From Rhinopithecus roxellana (lineage: Eukaryota > Chordata > Mammalia > Primates > Cercopithecidae): 64,000 nt of DNA. Location of the stretch: positions 43,481,030 through 43,545,029 of the forward strand of contig NC_044560.1 of the NCBI RefSeq assembly GCF_007565055.1, in the 5' to 3' direction. Both the position numbers and the translations under genes were made by a program. Shown one piece after another: positions 23,963-36,710 of this stretch. Under the pieces are notes generated by a model. The model saw only the letters and a program-made list of their open reading frames with translations, searched no databases and was not told the origin of the DNA. Position 1 is the stretch's first letter; every line of letters starts with the position of its first letter.

Positions 23963-24954
23963 TGATTGCAGGGTTGAGAGGAGGGGAGAAAAGGGGGAAA
24001 AGAGGTAAAAAGCAGAGACATGAATTCCAGTTTCTACTTTATGAAAAAAGGCTTCATTCAGATATAAATATAAACATTACCTATATTTTGATATTTTTAT
24101 ACATTAAAATAGGTTGCATTACACAATAATATCATATATATCTATAATATAGAAGACATTCATAATCAATGTGGAAAATTTAGGCACACTTAAGGACATA
24201 TATAAAGAGCACTAGAAAGAAACCAAATGACTGGGTGAGGAGGATAGAATTGAGGCTGACGAAGTGAAAAAAAGAAAATCTAGAATAAAACCAGATGGGG
24301 CCTTGTGCTGTATAAAGACTGCAAAGCAGTATGATTAACTCACTTCTCTGCCCCGAGGTCTACTGAAACCAAAGAAGATGGAATTAAGACAGAGAATAAA
24401 ATAAACAAAGGTACCACTGTTAACATTTTGGAGACTATATATCCTTACATTCTTAGTTCTGTTTTTGTGTATATGCACACATACACATTTTGTGTTGTGT
24501 GTCCACATACATAGAAATAAAGATGATACTGTGTATAGATTTGGACCTGCCATATTTCCACTTAGCAATGAAATGTAGTCTTCTGAGTCATTAATATTTT
24601 TTCTCTCATATCTCTCATAGTGCTGCATTATAATTATTAGTTGATTTTCTACTGTTTAGACACACCAAGTATTATTATAAAGGTGCATATAAAGTAGATA
24701 AGCATTCTGAGGAGCTTATTTCCAGCCTGTGTGTGTCTGTGTGTGTGTGGCAGGCAGGGGTGGTGGAGTGGGGGCAGTGTTGAAGGTTGTCGGAAATAGG
24801 AAAGAGGATGGCTTACGGCACAGGTGATGTCTGAATTGTAGTTTGGATGGAAATGGGCTGAAGGGCATTTTAGCCCATTATTTAGTACAAAATAATGTGG
24901 GAGAGCAAGCAAAGGTTGAGACCATCACGTCAAGGACAGACATAAAAGTGAAAG

Positions 24955-25130
24955 GATCATAACTGAGCTCTGATTATAAGCGTACTAGGGAACATGCTAG
25001 GCTCACCCAACACTGAAAGATGAGTATTACAGTCTCCCCTAAGCAGATGAGGAAGGGTGGGGTGGGGTCTCTGAAACAGAACGTAATTTGCCTAAGGCAC
25101 CAACTATAATAAATACTGGAACCAGGATAT
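24955..25130 (-). mobile_element. MIR-like fragment
   Basis: Contains aacatgctaggctcacccaa, aagcagatgaggaag and acgtaatttgcctaaggcac. It overlaps the first copy of the duplicated segment. Confidence 0.5.
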
Positions 25131-25235
25131 CACGCTGTTTTCTCAGGGAACTTGAGGGTGTATTATTAGAGAGGGGTGGAAGATGAGACTGGGAAGGTGA
25201 GTGCTCCTCAGACCTCAAAAGGTCAAGCTAAACAG
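25002..25235 (+). repeat. Dispersed direct duplication, copy A
   Basis: Aligns with 28408-28645 in the same orientation: shared aacactgaaagatgagtatt/aacactgacagatgagtatt, then ttagagaggggtg and cagacctcaaaaggtcaagc/cagatctcaaaagccttgaa. The middle is diverged with small indels; flanks do not align. Confidence 0.8.
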
Positions 25236-26184
25236 TAAGAACTTTTACCAAATTCTGTTACTCTCTCACACTGACATATTGAATGACAAAAAAAAAAAAA
25301 AGGATTATCAGCAAATTTCCAAGAAGCTGTTCACAAAGCAGATTAATATTTCCTGAGACAAGTGGATTTCCCCAGGGATAGCACACTCTTTAGGGCATAT
25401 TTCAACAGCAAGTATTCCATCCCAAGCCAGCCGTAGAAAATTCCAAGGCAGTCCTTCAGTATCTAATTATCAGATAATTGTATTAGTAGGAACCTCCAAT
25501 AAGTAGTCTCTAGTAAGCCATGCCAGACATAAAAATATTCAATGAGGCTAAGCAAACTCAGTGAGGACACTTCTAAATGCTAACTACACAGGGAAGGCAG
25601 ACACAGTCTGAAGGTGAATTCTAGGAGAAAACCAAAAAATCCACAGCAAGCATTTGGAGGAAAATCTGCTACCTAAGTGCAAAGAGAACCCACTACTCCT
25701 CTGTTTCACTGGTCTCAAGGGCAAAGAAAGCTACTGCTAGCTGTGGGCTCAGTTTCTGGTGTGAACTTGGCTTTGGAGACCTTCTCATAAACGTCTGGCC
25801 ACTACACTCTCTTGTGGAAAAACCAAACGCTGAGCAAAAGTAAAGTCAATGGGAGGGGTTGATTTCTGTGCTTGGTTGGCGAGACAGGGTGGCCTACCTG
25901 GATCTCTCTACACTCTACATACAGAAGACATGGGCTAAATCCCAAAGGCCAAAAGCACACCCTTACCTGGTGGGTAGTAGGAGGTTGGTTCCTACCCTCT
26001 CTTCAGACTCCTTCCACTCAAAAAATGACTCTCCACGTGTTACTTTTCCCAAAAATTCTCGACTCAATAATAACCACTCCTGGAGAACCAGGAAAAGAAA
26101 AAAAGCATTTATTTAGTACTAGCTTGTTGTGATTAAAAGAACCTAGGATTTGCAAACAAGCATACCCGCATTCACAACACTGAC

Positions 26185-26370
26185 TCTCCTTCCTTGCTAT
26201 CTGTGTAACAGCAGGCAAACTAGTAAATCTCTCTAAGCCTCAGTTTTCTCAACTGTAAAATGGAGGCAGATAATCTCCTCCTCCCATGTATGTGATGATT
26301 AAATGAGATAATGATGGATAAGCATTTGTCACCTAGAAGGCAATCATAAACAATATTTGCCTATGCACGC
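26185..26370 (+). mobile_element. MIR
   Basis: Contains ctgtgtaacagcaggcaaac, aagcctcagttttctcaact, gtaaaatggaggcag and gatgattaaatgagataatg. Confidence 0.82.
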
Positions 26371-26421
26371 CTGCTTTCTTATTTCTATATGGCAAAGTGG
26401 AGGAGATCCTAATGGACAAAA

Positions 26422-26443
26422 TACACACACACACACACACAAA
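26422..26443. repeat. (AC)n microsatellite
   Basis: About ten perfect ac units. Confidence 0.9.
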
Positions 26444-27612
26444 AGGGAGAGAAGCACAAAAATGGTCTGCAGCTAGGAACTGTCACATCCTTCCATCAGT
26501 TCAGTGGAAAGGCCACTTACTTGCTGTATAACCTTATACGGAGAGAAGGCCTACAATACCTTCCTCATAGAATCATCACAACTATTTAATCCATCGTCTG
26601 TAAAAGCCCACTCACTGTCTGTTACATTTACAACTTAGTAAATGGCAACTTGAGATAGAGGTGGATGTGGTAGCATTGAATTAATAACATAACTCACAAG
26701 GGCTCACCAACTGGGACTCAGAAATATTTTCTTTGGAGATTGGATGGGGATTTGAAATGTATAGAGATCAGGCATCTGGGAAACAGTCCTTAGATGGAAA
26801 TCCTCATATGTAGACCCATCCTGCCTGAGGCAGGCTTACCAAGCAAAGGTATGAGGTCCCTCCCTGGCTCCCATGTTAACTAACTGTTCTGCCTGTCTTT
26901 CTGGCTTAATTATGCTCCAATAATCCTGACAATATTGGCTGGATTTCGCTGTAAATCATGACAGTGGAAATCCTAAAATAAAAGTAAGATTAATGCTATG
27001 ACCTCAATCTTGGCATGAGGGCTCATTAATTGCAAATCATGGAGTTAATTGAATTCTAGGCATAGCACTGCTAGCTGGATTAAATTTCCTGAGACCTATT
27101 TCTTTACCAACATGAAGATAACTGAAATGCACCAATGACAACTAAGCCAAATATTGGGGGTTGCTAAGGAGACAGATAATTATTTCCCTGGCACAGTAGT
27201 TGCCCAACCATCAGAAGAGTCTGATGTCACGCTTTGGAGGACTGTCACTATTATTACAGCCACCCTCCCTATCTTCTTCATGCTTAAGGGTGTGATGCAA
27301 CCTCTCTGAACCTCAGTTTTGCAATAACACTTGTTAAGAATGAAATACACACATGCGCATATATCTACAAGAAGTGCTCAATAAAAAATAGCCATTACCA
27401 TCATCCTATCTTCGACTCTTTGCCATCATTCATTATTATAAGGACCCCTGGAGGGAGGAAAGAGCTGTGTGGCTTTCCTTCTGCAGGCTGCACCCTGGTG
27501 AGCTACAGAAATGGCACCACAAATGGCATAGAAAAATCACTGTACACCCAGGGCCTCCCTAAGTTCAAGGCAGCTTCTGTTTCTACTTAGCATCTGGCCA
27601 GTGCAGATGCTA

Positions 27613-28330
27613 GTACTGTAGTCCCCTCTTATCCATAGAGGATACACTCCAAGAGCTGCAGTGGATGTCTGAAACCACAGATAATACTGAACCCAACTGC
27701 CATCAATTGGAACACGTTTCTGTTCATGTCTTCCACTCACAAATTGAAGCCTTTTCCATCTTAATAAAGCACTTACACACTGTGGCCATAACATTTGCCA
27801 TCTGAGATGTAACGGCAAAACTAGCATGAATTCCTTTTTTCCTTCTTCACAATTTCACAGATAAAAGATTCATTCTTACCATAGATCTGTACAATCTCGG
27901 AATACCATTTTTTTTCCTTTTTTTATTAAGTCAGGAACTTTCACCTTTTCACTTAAAGGAAGCACTCTACAGCTTTTCTTTGGCATATCCAAGTTGCTGG
28001 CATCACTACTCTTGTGATTTGGGGCCATTATGAAGTAAAATAAGGGTCACTTGAACACAAGCACTGCAATAACTGAGACAGTCAATCTTATCACTTACAC
28101 AGCTACTAAGTGACTAATAGGCAGTAACATAGACGTTGGACAAAGAGATGATGCATATCCCAGGCAGGACCAAGCAAGATGGTGCAAGATTTCATCACAC
28201 TACTCAGAATGGCACACAATTTAAAACTTAATGGATTATTTCTGGAATTTTCATAATACTTTCAGACCGCAGCTGGCAGCGGATAACTGAAACCTTGGAA
28301 AGTGAAACCACAGGTAAGGTAGTCTACTGT
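27613..28330 (-). mobile_element. Tigger1-like (TcMar) DNA transposon remnant with transposase start
   Basis: The ends read ctgtagtcccctcttatcca and ggtaaggtagtctactg, diverged Tigger terminal inverted repeats. On the minus strand an ATG at 28028 opens MAPNHKSSDASNLDMPKKSC then RVLPLSEKVKVPDLIKK, the N-terminus of a pogo/CENP-B-type transposase. It then shifts frame and hits stops. Further in, gtgtaagtgctttattaaga, gaagacatgaacagaaacgt and tgtgaaattgtgaagaagg also match the family. Length is about 0.7 kb against about 2.4 kb for the full element, so most of the transposase is deleted. Confidence 0.82.
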
Positions 28331-28407
28331 TTGTCTCTTCTCTTTCCTGCAGTCTGGTCTGTGTGGTTCCATCTGCTCTCCGGACAAAAAAATTACATGC
28401 ATAAATC

Positions 28408-28645
28408 CTCATCCAACACTGACAGATGAGTATTGCAGTCTCCACTACACAGGAGGAAGGAGGAAGACTCTGAAATTGAGAGGAATGTGTATCAGGCAGT
28501 GGTGATGGTACATACTAGAGCCAAGGTATTATGGTGTTTCCTCACAGAACTGGGTGGACACAGAGGGTATATTAGAGAGGGGTGAGAGGTGAGACCGCAA
28601 CGGTGAATGATGCTCAGATCTCAAAAGCCTTGAAAGTCAAACTAA
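28408..28645 (+). repeat. Dispersed direct duplication, copy B
   Basis: Partner of 25002-25235, 3.4 kb downstream and starting about 80 bases after the Tigger remnant. The strongest shared blocks are aacactgacagatgagtatt and gtatattagagaggggtgag. Confidence 0.8.
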
Positions 28646-28929
28646 CCTTCAAAGGAGTAGATAAAGAAATTTAGAATCACTGGAAAGGGTGAGGAGATTT
28701 TTTTTTGAAAGCTGCAACACAAAATTAATTGAGAATACACAAGAAGAGCTTAGCGAGAAGACGGTGCTTAATTTCTACCTGTAGCAAGTACTCAGCATAA
28801 CACTTACCAGGGTAAGCCATCTAAAAAAGGACACTTAATTGAACTGAATTGAATCTGTCAAGAAACCAACAGTTTCTATTCACTTTTAAACCAATTTCAA
28901 TTGCACTGAAATGCAGCAAGATGGTAACA

Positions 28930-29074
28930 GCAGTAGCCATCACTTATTAAACACCCTCTGATCCCTGGGAACTAGACTACAAGCTTTATGTCCATTATCT
29001 TACTTAATCTTCACAATTATATTGCCAGGTAAGTTTGATTATTCCCCTTTTACAGAGCAGCAAACTGAGAACTT
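28930..29074 (-). mobile_element. MIR fragment
   Basis: Contains ttatgtccattatcttactt, aatcttcacaattatattgc and cttttacagagcagcaaact, cut by the adjoining LTR. Confidence 0.7.
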
Positions 29075-29450
29075 GTCTTAGACCATTTGGGCTGCTATAA
29101 CAAGATGCTATAAATTGAGTGGCTTATTAACAACAGAAATATATTCCTCACAGTTCTGGAGGCCGGAATGTCCAAGATCAAGGTGCCTGCAGATTTGGTA
29201 CCTAGTGAGGTCCCACTTCTTTATTCATAGAAGGCTGTCTTCTCCCTGTATCTTCCCATGGTGAAAGAGACAAGCAAGTTCTCTGGGGCCCTCTTTTATA
29301 GAGGCACTAATCCCATTCATGATGACTCTGCCATCATAACCTAATCACCTCCCAAAGGCCCTACCTCCAAATATTACCGATTAAGGATTAGGTTTCAGCA
29401 TATGAATCTGGGAAAGAGGGGGACACAAATATTCAGCCCACAGCAGGACC
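29075..29450 (-). mobile_element. MaLR-type solo LTR (MST/MLT-like)
   Basis: Contains ttgggctgctataacaagat, tcctcacagttctggaggcc, actaatcccattcatgatga and acctaatcacctcccaaagg. The exact subfamily is uncertain. Confidence 0.75.
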
Positions 29451-30519
29451 AAACACAAAAATTTAGGTCATACAGCCAGGCTCTTCCCTACATCTGTCTT
29501 ACTCCAAAGCCTGTGTTCCACTGACAACATTTTGCTGCCTCCTATTATATTTGTTAAAAGCTTAAAAAATAAAAGGAAACAGTCAAACCCAAAAGCACTG
29601 CTGGAGAACAAAAAAGCCAGACCTTGGCCTGATGTCTGCTCTGCATTAATCTAAGGTTATTTTCAAGAACAGACAGCCGGGAGTGGAAAACTGCTACGCA
29701 TTCACTGCGTAGCAAAGAAATTAATGAAAACTAGTTTCTAAGGCTTGAACAGGCAGGAGTGGAAAACTGCAGTCCAGTTATGATCGTGGTCCCTCACAAA
29801 GGGATGATGACAGTGTCTCAAGATGCTCTTTCCTAATTCAGCCTCTCCTTGCTGCCCAATCCCACCCACCCCACAGGCACACACAGCCTTTAGGGTCAAT
29901 AGCTGCTGTCTTTGACTCTCATGTTCAACAGCCACATGCACCAGCATTCCAGGGGCAGTGGCAGTAGAGCACAGAAGGTGGGGAAAGAGCATGAGCCCGG
30001 AGAACCAAACTGTAAATATGCTTTCCATTTTCCCCAAAGGACCACTCTACAGACTTGGAAACCTGCCCATTGTCAAGTCCCTTTGCGGTGTGAAAGTACA
30101 TCAGTGCTGACAAACCCAGGGTCACATCCTTTTTTCTTTGAGAAGACTATGGCCAAAAGAGCTGATAAGTCATTAGCAGCATCTGGTCTCCTCTGCTGCC
30201 TTTTAGATCCCAGGTAACACAATCAGAGCTCACAGGAGGACCATAAAAAGGGTCTCCAAAAAATGCAGGTGACAGGCAAGCAGGTGGCTTTCCATCATGA
30301 ACAATATGCCCTCTGTAAAATCCATAGAATGGTAAGAATGATACATTGAAAGGGTTTGGTTTCCAAAGAAGGAACTAGGACCACGGCTAGCTTATAGATT
30401 GGAAGAGGGCAATGCAGCCCTCTGGTGTCTGGTATCAGTCTTCACTCAAACCCTGGAACAAGCCCATTTCTGTATAGCGTAACTATACGAGCAAACACCG
30501 TTGTTCTGGGGGAATCCAG

Positions 30520-30700
30520 TCTTCACCAGGCTCCCACTGTGTGCTAGGTTCATGCAAGATGCTTCACACACACTGTTTCATTTCACCCTGAAAAGGACCT
30601 TAATAAAAAGGCTATCAGTCCCAGTTAATGGGTGCAGAAATGAGGCTTAGAGAGGTTGCATAACCTGCCCAAGCTAAGAGTTCTGGCAAAGTGGTGCAAA
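30520..30700 (-). mobile_element. MIR
   Basis: Contains cccactgtgtgctaggttca, gcagaaatgaggcttagaga and ggttgcataacctgcccaag. Confidence 0.8.
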
Positions 30701-30724
30701 AGGTTCCCAAGGTTAAGTATCAGC

Positions 30725-30875
30725 CTAGGTACCAGGCTACGCATCAAAATAGCCTGGGGTGCCTGTTTTAAAAAATGCAGATTTTCAGATTTCTTTCAAA
30801 TCAGAATCTCTGAGAGTAGAGCCTAAAGTCTACATCTTTCAACATCTCTCAGTAGCTTCTGATACATAGAAAGTG
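30725..30875 (+). mobile_element. MER5-like MITE fragment
   Basis: Contains gcatcaaaatagcctggggt, gcctgttttaaaaaatgcag and tcaaatcagaatctctgaga. Confidence 0.55.
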
Positions 30876-30964
30876 TAATAACACAGCCACAGCCCTATGC
30901 CACACTGTGTGACAGAGGAGAGACAGCCCTAAATGAAGGTCAGGTAGGGTCGGGGAGAGAGGCA

Positions 30965-31205
30965 GAGGAGCTACCATTCACTGGACACTTTTTATCTGCC
31001 AAATGCTTGATATAGATCATCACACTTAATCATTACAACAACCTGCTGAGGTGGATATTATTATGCCCATTTTATGGAGGAGAAAACTGAGGCTTAGTGA
31101 AGTTAAATGACTGGATAAAGGTCACATCTCTAAGAAACACTGGGGTCAGAACACAAACCAGATCTGTGTGGCTCTAAATCTCATGCCCTTTCACTATCAC
31201 ATTCT
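30965..31205 (-). mobile_element. MIR, nearly full length
   Basis: Contains tacaacaacctgctgaggtg, ggagaaaactgaggcttagt, gaagttaaatgactgg and accagatctgtgtggctcta. Confidence 0.85.
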
Positions 31206-32159
31206 TCCTTACCTCTTTTTGACAGAGAGTAGAGGTCTCAGGGCAATCACCAATAGCACGTAGATGGCTGTAGCTACGGAAGGGCCCAAAGAAGATCTTG
31301 CCCAATATAAATCAGGAAGCAGAAATGGCTACATCCTGAGGGAGGCCAACTCTTCCTCCAGCAGCTACCACTGCTGTTCTTCTGAGAAGAGCAGGAGCCT
31401 GGACTCACCAAATACAATGAGGACAGCACAACAGTGGAGCCATCATCCTTCCTCTCAGCACCCTTGCATATTGAGAGTCTACTCCCTCCCAGGCAAGGGT
31501 CCAGGCATTTGGGAATCTGCATGATCTGACCCATAATGTTAACCTGAACAAAGTTCAAGTTCCAAATACCAGTGTGCCCTTAAGTATATGGCTTTCCTTC
31601 TCTGGACAAAGTCTCTTTCTATAAAATGTGGAGGTGGAATTTGCTGCTCTCCAAGGTCCCATGAACTCTGGGTGACTCCATGACTCACAGAGTCTATACA
31701 ATGTGAGTGTTAAATTGTGATTTGTGTGATTTATTAATACTACAAGGCAAGGTCTGTTAGGAGTCCCACCAAACTGGACATGGAGTTTAAGTGTTTGGCT
31801 GCCACTAATGGCAGCATTGGTAGAACAGAAGCATTCAAATCTCCACCATGGCTTCCGTTTTTCATTTTTGCCCCAGAAGCCCAGGGGTGAGGGACTATTA
31901 TCTAACAAGCTGGCCACCTGCAAGTGCCTTCTTTCCTCTTTCCCTGCATTTGGCACTAATCTCAAGTGACTGCCTCTTGACTAACCACTCCCCAGTTTCC
32001 CTTCTTGAAATGTTTAAGCATATGCACATTGCCTACAAACTCCTAGAAGACAAGATGGGGTGAGTCAAAGAAGACTCCATACACAGTGCCAAGCACAGGG
32101 CTTTGTACGTAGTGGTAGTAGTTGTATTCTAATATTCCGCTACTAAAAATAACAAATCG

Positions 32160-32235
32160 TACCTAAAATCATCTAAGATTTGAGTCCCTACTATGTACCA
32201 GGCATTATCCTAAATGCTTTACAGCCCTATAATGT
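32160..32235 (-). mobile_element. MIR fragment
   Basis: Shows ccctactatgtaccaggcat and tatcctaaatgctttacagc, joined to an Alu tail. Confidence 0.55.
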
Positions 32236-32294
32236 ACGTGCCATTGCACTCCAGCTTGGTGACAGAATGAGACTCTGTCTAAAGAAAAAAAAAG
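32236..32294 (+). mobile_element. Alu 3' end fragment
   Basis: Only cgtgccattgcactccagct to gagactctgtctaaag plus A tail; a severely 5'-truncated Alu. Confidence 0.9.
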
Positions 32295-32739
32295 GACAGA
32301 CATAGTTGATTTATCTGGCTCAATACATATTGTTAATTCTGACCTCAGATTCTGAACTATAAATTGGTCAGCAATACTGCACAGGGCGTTTAACAAAGGG
32401 TGGTAGGATAGGCAAGAAGCGTATTATGGAATGCTTGTATGCCTCTTTAAGACTTGAATTTTATCTTGTAGGTGATGAGAAGTTTCACGCCTATAATATA
32501 ATAGGCCTTCAAATTTCATAGTCATTGTTACCACTACCATCATTTTACAGCATGGGAGGTTATGGAGTAAGAATGGGTAGATACAAAGAAATCTGAGAAT
32601 TACCTTGTTTCCTCCCACTGTTCCTATAGGCAAAACCCAAATCCAATCCACCTTTCTACACACCAACTACTCTTTACTTAGTATCTTACTCGGTTCAGGC
32701 CATTTCCATCTCTAGCCTCCTAACAGCTTTGGATCCCTC

Positions 32740-33010
32740 CAATCCTCTCCAGAGGGATGAGGCATGTTGTTAAAATACAAATTTTATCTTATCACTCCCG
32801 TTCATAGAAACTTTTAGGGCCACAGGGTTACATGGTTTACAAAGCCTTGAATGACCTGGAAACTGCTTTCCTTCCCATTCTCACCTCCTGCATTCCTCCT
32901 TCACCGATCTTTGCCCCAGTCCCAGGGAAACTCTTTGCAGTTCTCCCAATAGCCCATGCTCTCACTTTCCTCTGGATCACTGCACGTATTTTCCTCGGTA
33001 GCCTGCACTG
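32740..33010 (+). mobile_element. L2 fragment
   Basis: Contains aaagccttgaatgacctgga, ctgcattcctccttcacc and caatagcccatgctctcact, in L2 3' order. Confidence 0.55.
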
Positions 33011-33824
33011 TCTCAAGAGTATTTTTGCTGTCTCCAGCAACAATTCTGAAAGTTGCATGCATTACATTCTGTGCTTTATCTCAAGAAAGCCATTTTAAAA
33101 GACCTCACATTATTTACCACCTTGCCAGAGGCTGTCAAGCTTAAGGATTTTGTAACCCATGTTCTCCTACTTCTCCTGTCAAACATGCTTACATGTTATA
33201 CTTGCAGTTTGTGTATCTGCCTACAAAATTTTCCAAGTATAATCTCATCTGGGCATCTTTTTCTTTTGACAGTTTTGTTATCACCCTCTCCAAAGAAGGG
33301 ATAGTTATATTAACCTAACAATAAATTTGCCCATCTTTTTCTCAATTATGTTATCTAAGTCAAAATATATCTTCAATAGAACTTTTTATAGTGAATAAAT
33401 TATATACAGACATGGCTGATGCCTTATGGTTACTTTGCAAAATAATTTTATTTATTTCTATTCATATCTATCCTTTTTACTTTAAAAAGTCATGCAAACA
33501 ACATACAAATCCTTAATAATGATTCTCCAGGCTCTGCCTTTGACGTGATATAATTGAACAGAAGGCAATATTAAAGACTGAAGCTTCAGGAAAAAAAAAT
33601 CAAATAGTCACAAGAAATTCTGGGCGGAGGGACATTGTAGAGAGCATTATTGGGGTTAGGAAGAAACGAAATTTGCAGTTATTTCCTCAAACATTTAAAG
33701 CAGTATCCATGGAGGAAAAAAAATCCTAAGTCATTGTTCTAAAGATGGCACTGATGCTTTTCAAAGTTTTAAAGCTACTATGTTTTCAGGAGTTACGACA
33801 ATTTATATAATAACATATGGGTTG
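33011..33824. other. Intron DNA, no feature recognised
   Basis: AT-rich unique-looking sequence with no coding frame of note. Confidence 0.5.
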
Positions 33825-34010
33825 GAATCCTGATTCTGTCACCTGCGTGCTATGCTGTGACCTTGGGCAAGTCACTTAACCACTCTGAGCCTCAGACTCC
33901 TCAGCTGTAAAATGAAGACAATTATACCCAGTTTATAAGGCAGTTGTAAAGCTGAAGTAAAATGATATCCATAGAAGTACTTTATAAAGTAAAAATAAAG
34001 CAGTGATGGT
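33825..34010 (+). mobile_element. MIR
   Basis: Contains gctgtgaccttgggcaagtc, acttaaccactctgagcctc and agctgtaaaatgaagacaat. Confidence 0.85.
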
Positions 34011-35479
34011 TTTTATTCATGGTCAACGCCAAAGAGCAATGCAATCAGAAGATAAAACTCCTCTCAGAACTTTGGTTCTCCACCTATGAGTCCATTTATT
34101 TCACCAAGCTGTTATTTTTACTGTTGTTGGAAGCATATCCAAAGATCTCTACTGAGCTCAGATGAGTGATAAGGCCAAAATGTACTATTCAATTCCCACT
34201 ATTAATTTGGGGGAGAGTGTTGTTTTTGTTTGTTTTTTTAAAAAAACACTTCTTGGTATGTTAAAATTCTTAATATGAGCAGGTGAATTAACATTAGATT
34301 GAGAACCCAAATGCCCAAACTGGAACAATGTTCAAATCTGCTAGTGATGGATGGATTGTGGCCAGTGTGAGCACATCTGTGAGTCTGTAACCACTGTAAA
34401 TAAAAGAATCTGCCATTGTTCTCAGAGCAACTCAACTCTTCTGCCAATAGAACATCCTTTGAGCACCCTCCAATTTTCTATAAATCCCAGGTTTGAAATT
34501 CTGATATAATCTTCTAATTTCTAGCCCTCTAAGTATTTGTATGGATGTTAAGAGGAAAGAGTGACTTAAATATTTTTATAAACCACTGCTAATATCAAAA
34601 GCAGCACTGTATCTTATGTTCAAAGCCTCTGGGAGACATGAAGAGAATTCTGAAAAACAAACAAACAAACGAACAAAACGCTGTCAATTTAACCACTTCC
34701 TAAGGTGAGTTTAACGAAGCAAAAGAGAGTAACACTTCACCAAGGACATTGATAATTTTTCCAAACATACCTAAGCAAAGTAGATTTGACAAGCATGAGG
34801 CACTTACTCCTAGCATTATTAAGGTCTGTCCAAAAATTGCCGTTGATTCAGGGGAGGGGAGTCATTGCTGATAGTGAGCTTCTGTCTCTCCTTCCGTAAC
34901 CAATAAATTCCAAAATATGTAAGGCTCAAACACGATATTTGTTTATTTCTTGCCTCTTTTTCATTTCTGCACTTAAGGCATTTGCTTTTGCTATCTTCCT
35001 GCTAAGAACCCCTACCTGGTTCTTTGCATAATTTATTCTTTCTCATCTTCCAGAAAGGTGCCCCACCACCCAATTCACTGAACATTTGTTATTCTTAAAT
35101 ATCAAGGTTTCCATTGCCCCTTCCTGTGGTCTACATATCCTGATTCGGAGTTGGAAAAGAGAGTTAACCACAGAGACATCCTTTCCTCATTGAGTGCCCC
35201 AATGTTAACATTTGTATTCATAATCCATCTGCCATATTTATAGGAGAAAATAAAAACAAAACAAAATTTAAAAAGCAAAGCTACAAGCAAAACAGAGTCC
35301 AGAAAAGCCTGTGATCTCTAACCTGTCATCTCTAACCAGACACAGCAAAGCTGGCAAACTCAGGCCTGGAACCAGGTCCCAGGACATGTTGAGAGACTCC
35401 AGGACATGAGGAAATAGAAGTCCAGGCTCCCCCCGCCCCAGATTAATGAACATGGGGCAGCAGCAGAATTAATATTGGC
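34011..35479. other. Intron DNA, mostly unique
   Basis: Nothing recognised except a short (AAAC)n near 34660-34680 and an L-type A/T-rich stretch at 34220-34245. Confidence 0.5.
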
Positions 35480-35580
35480 ATCAGACCAATGTGGAGCAAA
35501 TCCCAACATTACTATGTGTAATAAATCCTGTGATATCTCTGTGCCTCAGCTTCCTCATGGAAAAGAAAATAAACCAAGAG
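35480..35580 (+). mobile_element. MIR fragment
   Basis: Contains gatatctctgtgcctcagct followed by tcctcatgg. Confidence 0.6.
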
Positions 35581-35854
35581 CACTGCTGACAGCAAAATGA
35601 AATACAGGGACAACAGTCTTTGCCAATTTGGTCACCCAATATTTTGTCAGACCTGAGCTCATACTCAGCAAACACAGTATAAAAGCCATCCCTTCAACTT
35701 GGGGCTCACAACCTATCTTAAACAACACTTGCTGCTCAAGTTATAATTAGAAATGTCTGGTTATTATGAGGAACATGAGAGGGCTTTATGAGGTGTTAAT
35801 GAGCAACTCTGGTCTGTCTGGCATCAAAGTGAGTGGGCAATGACCTCAGGCTCC

Positions 35855-36060
35855 AGTGCACTAAGATAAATAGGTGGCAGCTTCACCCTATAATCGCTGT
35901 ACAACCTCGGGAAGTTATTTCATCTCTTTGGAAAACTTGGTTTGTAAATTGGGAATTAATAATCATAACTGCCCCCTAGGATTCATCTGAAAATTAAATA
36001 AGAGAATGCATGTTAACATATGCCTAGCAAACAAATAGTAAGCCCCAAATAAATGACAGG
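35855..36060 (+). mobile_element. MIR
   Basis: Contains gctgtacaacctcgggaagt, ggaattaataatcataactg, atctgaaaattaaataagag and tgcctagcaaacaaatagta. Confidence 0.7.
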
Positions 36061-36249
36061 TATTTTTATCATTGTGACCTCCACACCAAAGATTCTGATT
36101 TTCAGTCTTTCACAGAATCCTGAGAATTTCTGGGAGATCCTGCTTTGCCACCTTCCCTAGAAATGGAACTTCATAAACCTGGGAAGCCAATGGCTATAGA
36201 GAACCAACCAGGACTTGTTTTCCTGGAGCTGAAACAGAAGAAGGGGTAT

Positions 36250-36710
36250 GGTAGAGACTGCTATTTGCCAACCAAAATCCATTCTCCCCTCCTTGTTGTT
36301 CTTAAGAATACTTTTAGCTGGTTACTTGGACTACCAGAATAAAAGACTACATTTCCCAGGCTTCCCTTCAGCCAGGTACGACCACGTGATTAAGTTCTGA
36401 CCAATGGGATGAGAGTGGAAGTGAGACTGCAACTTACAGGCTGTTTCTTAGAGAGAAAAGGTAAGTCCTTCCCTGGCCTTCACATTGGCTAGAAAATGAA
36501 TAGTTGGTTGGCCATCTTAGATGACGAGGAAGAGAGTAATATCCTAAGGATCAAAAAGCAGCATGATAGAAGCAGCTTGGCACCCTAGCTACTTTATACA
36601 GCATCCATTCCAGATCAGATTTTTATGTGAGCAAGAAATAGGCTTTCATCTGCTTAAGCCACTGTTATGATGGCCTTTGTGACATATACAACCAAACTTC
36701 TAGCCTCATA
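36250..36710 (+). mobile_element. LTR-like repeat, family uncertain
   Basis: Contains gactacatttcccaggcttc, tgattaagttctgaccaatg, gttggccatcttagatgacg and gcttaagccactgttatgat in an order I remember from a common mammalian ERVL/MaLR-type LTR. No internal retroviral genes are present. Confidence 0.5.

Noticed and set aside
31264..31524. 86-codon plus-strand frame with a Ser-rich middle
   Set aside because: No homology recognised, no codon bias, no splice or promoter context; a chance frame.
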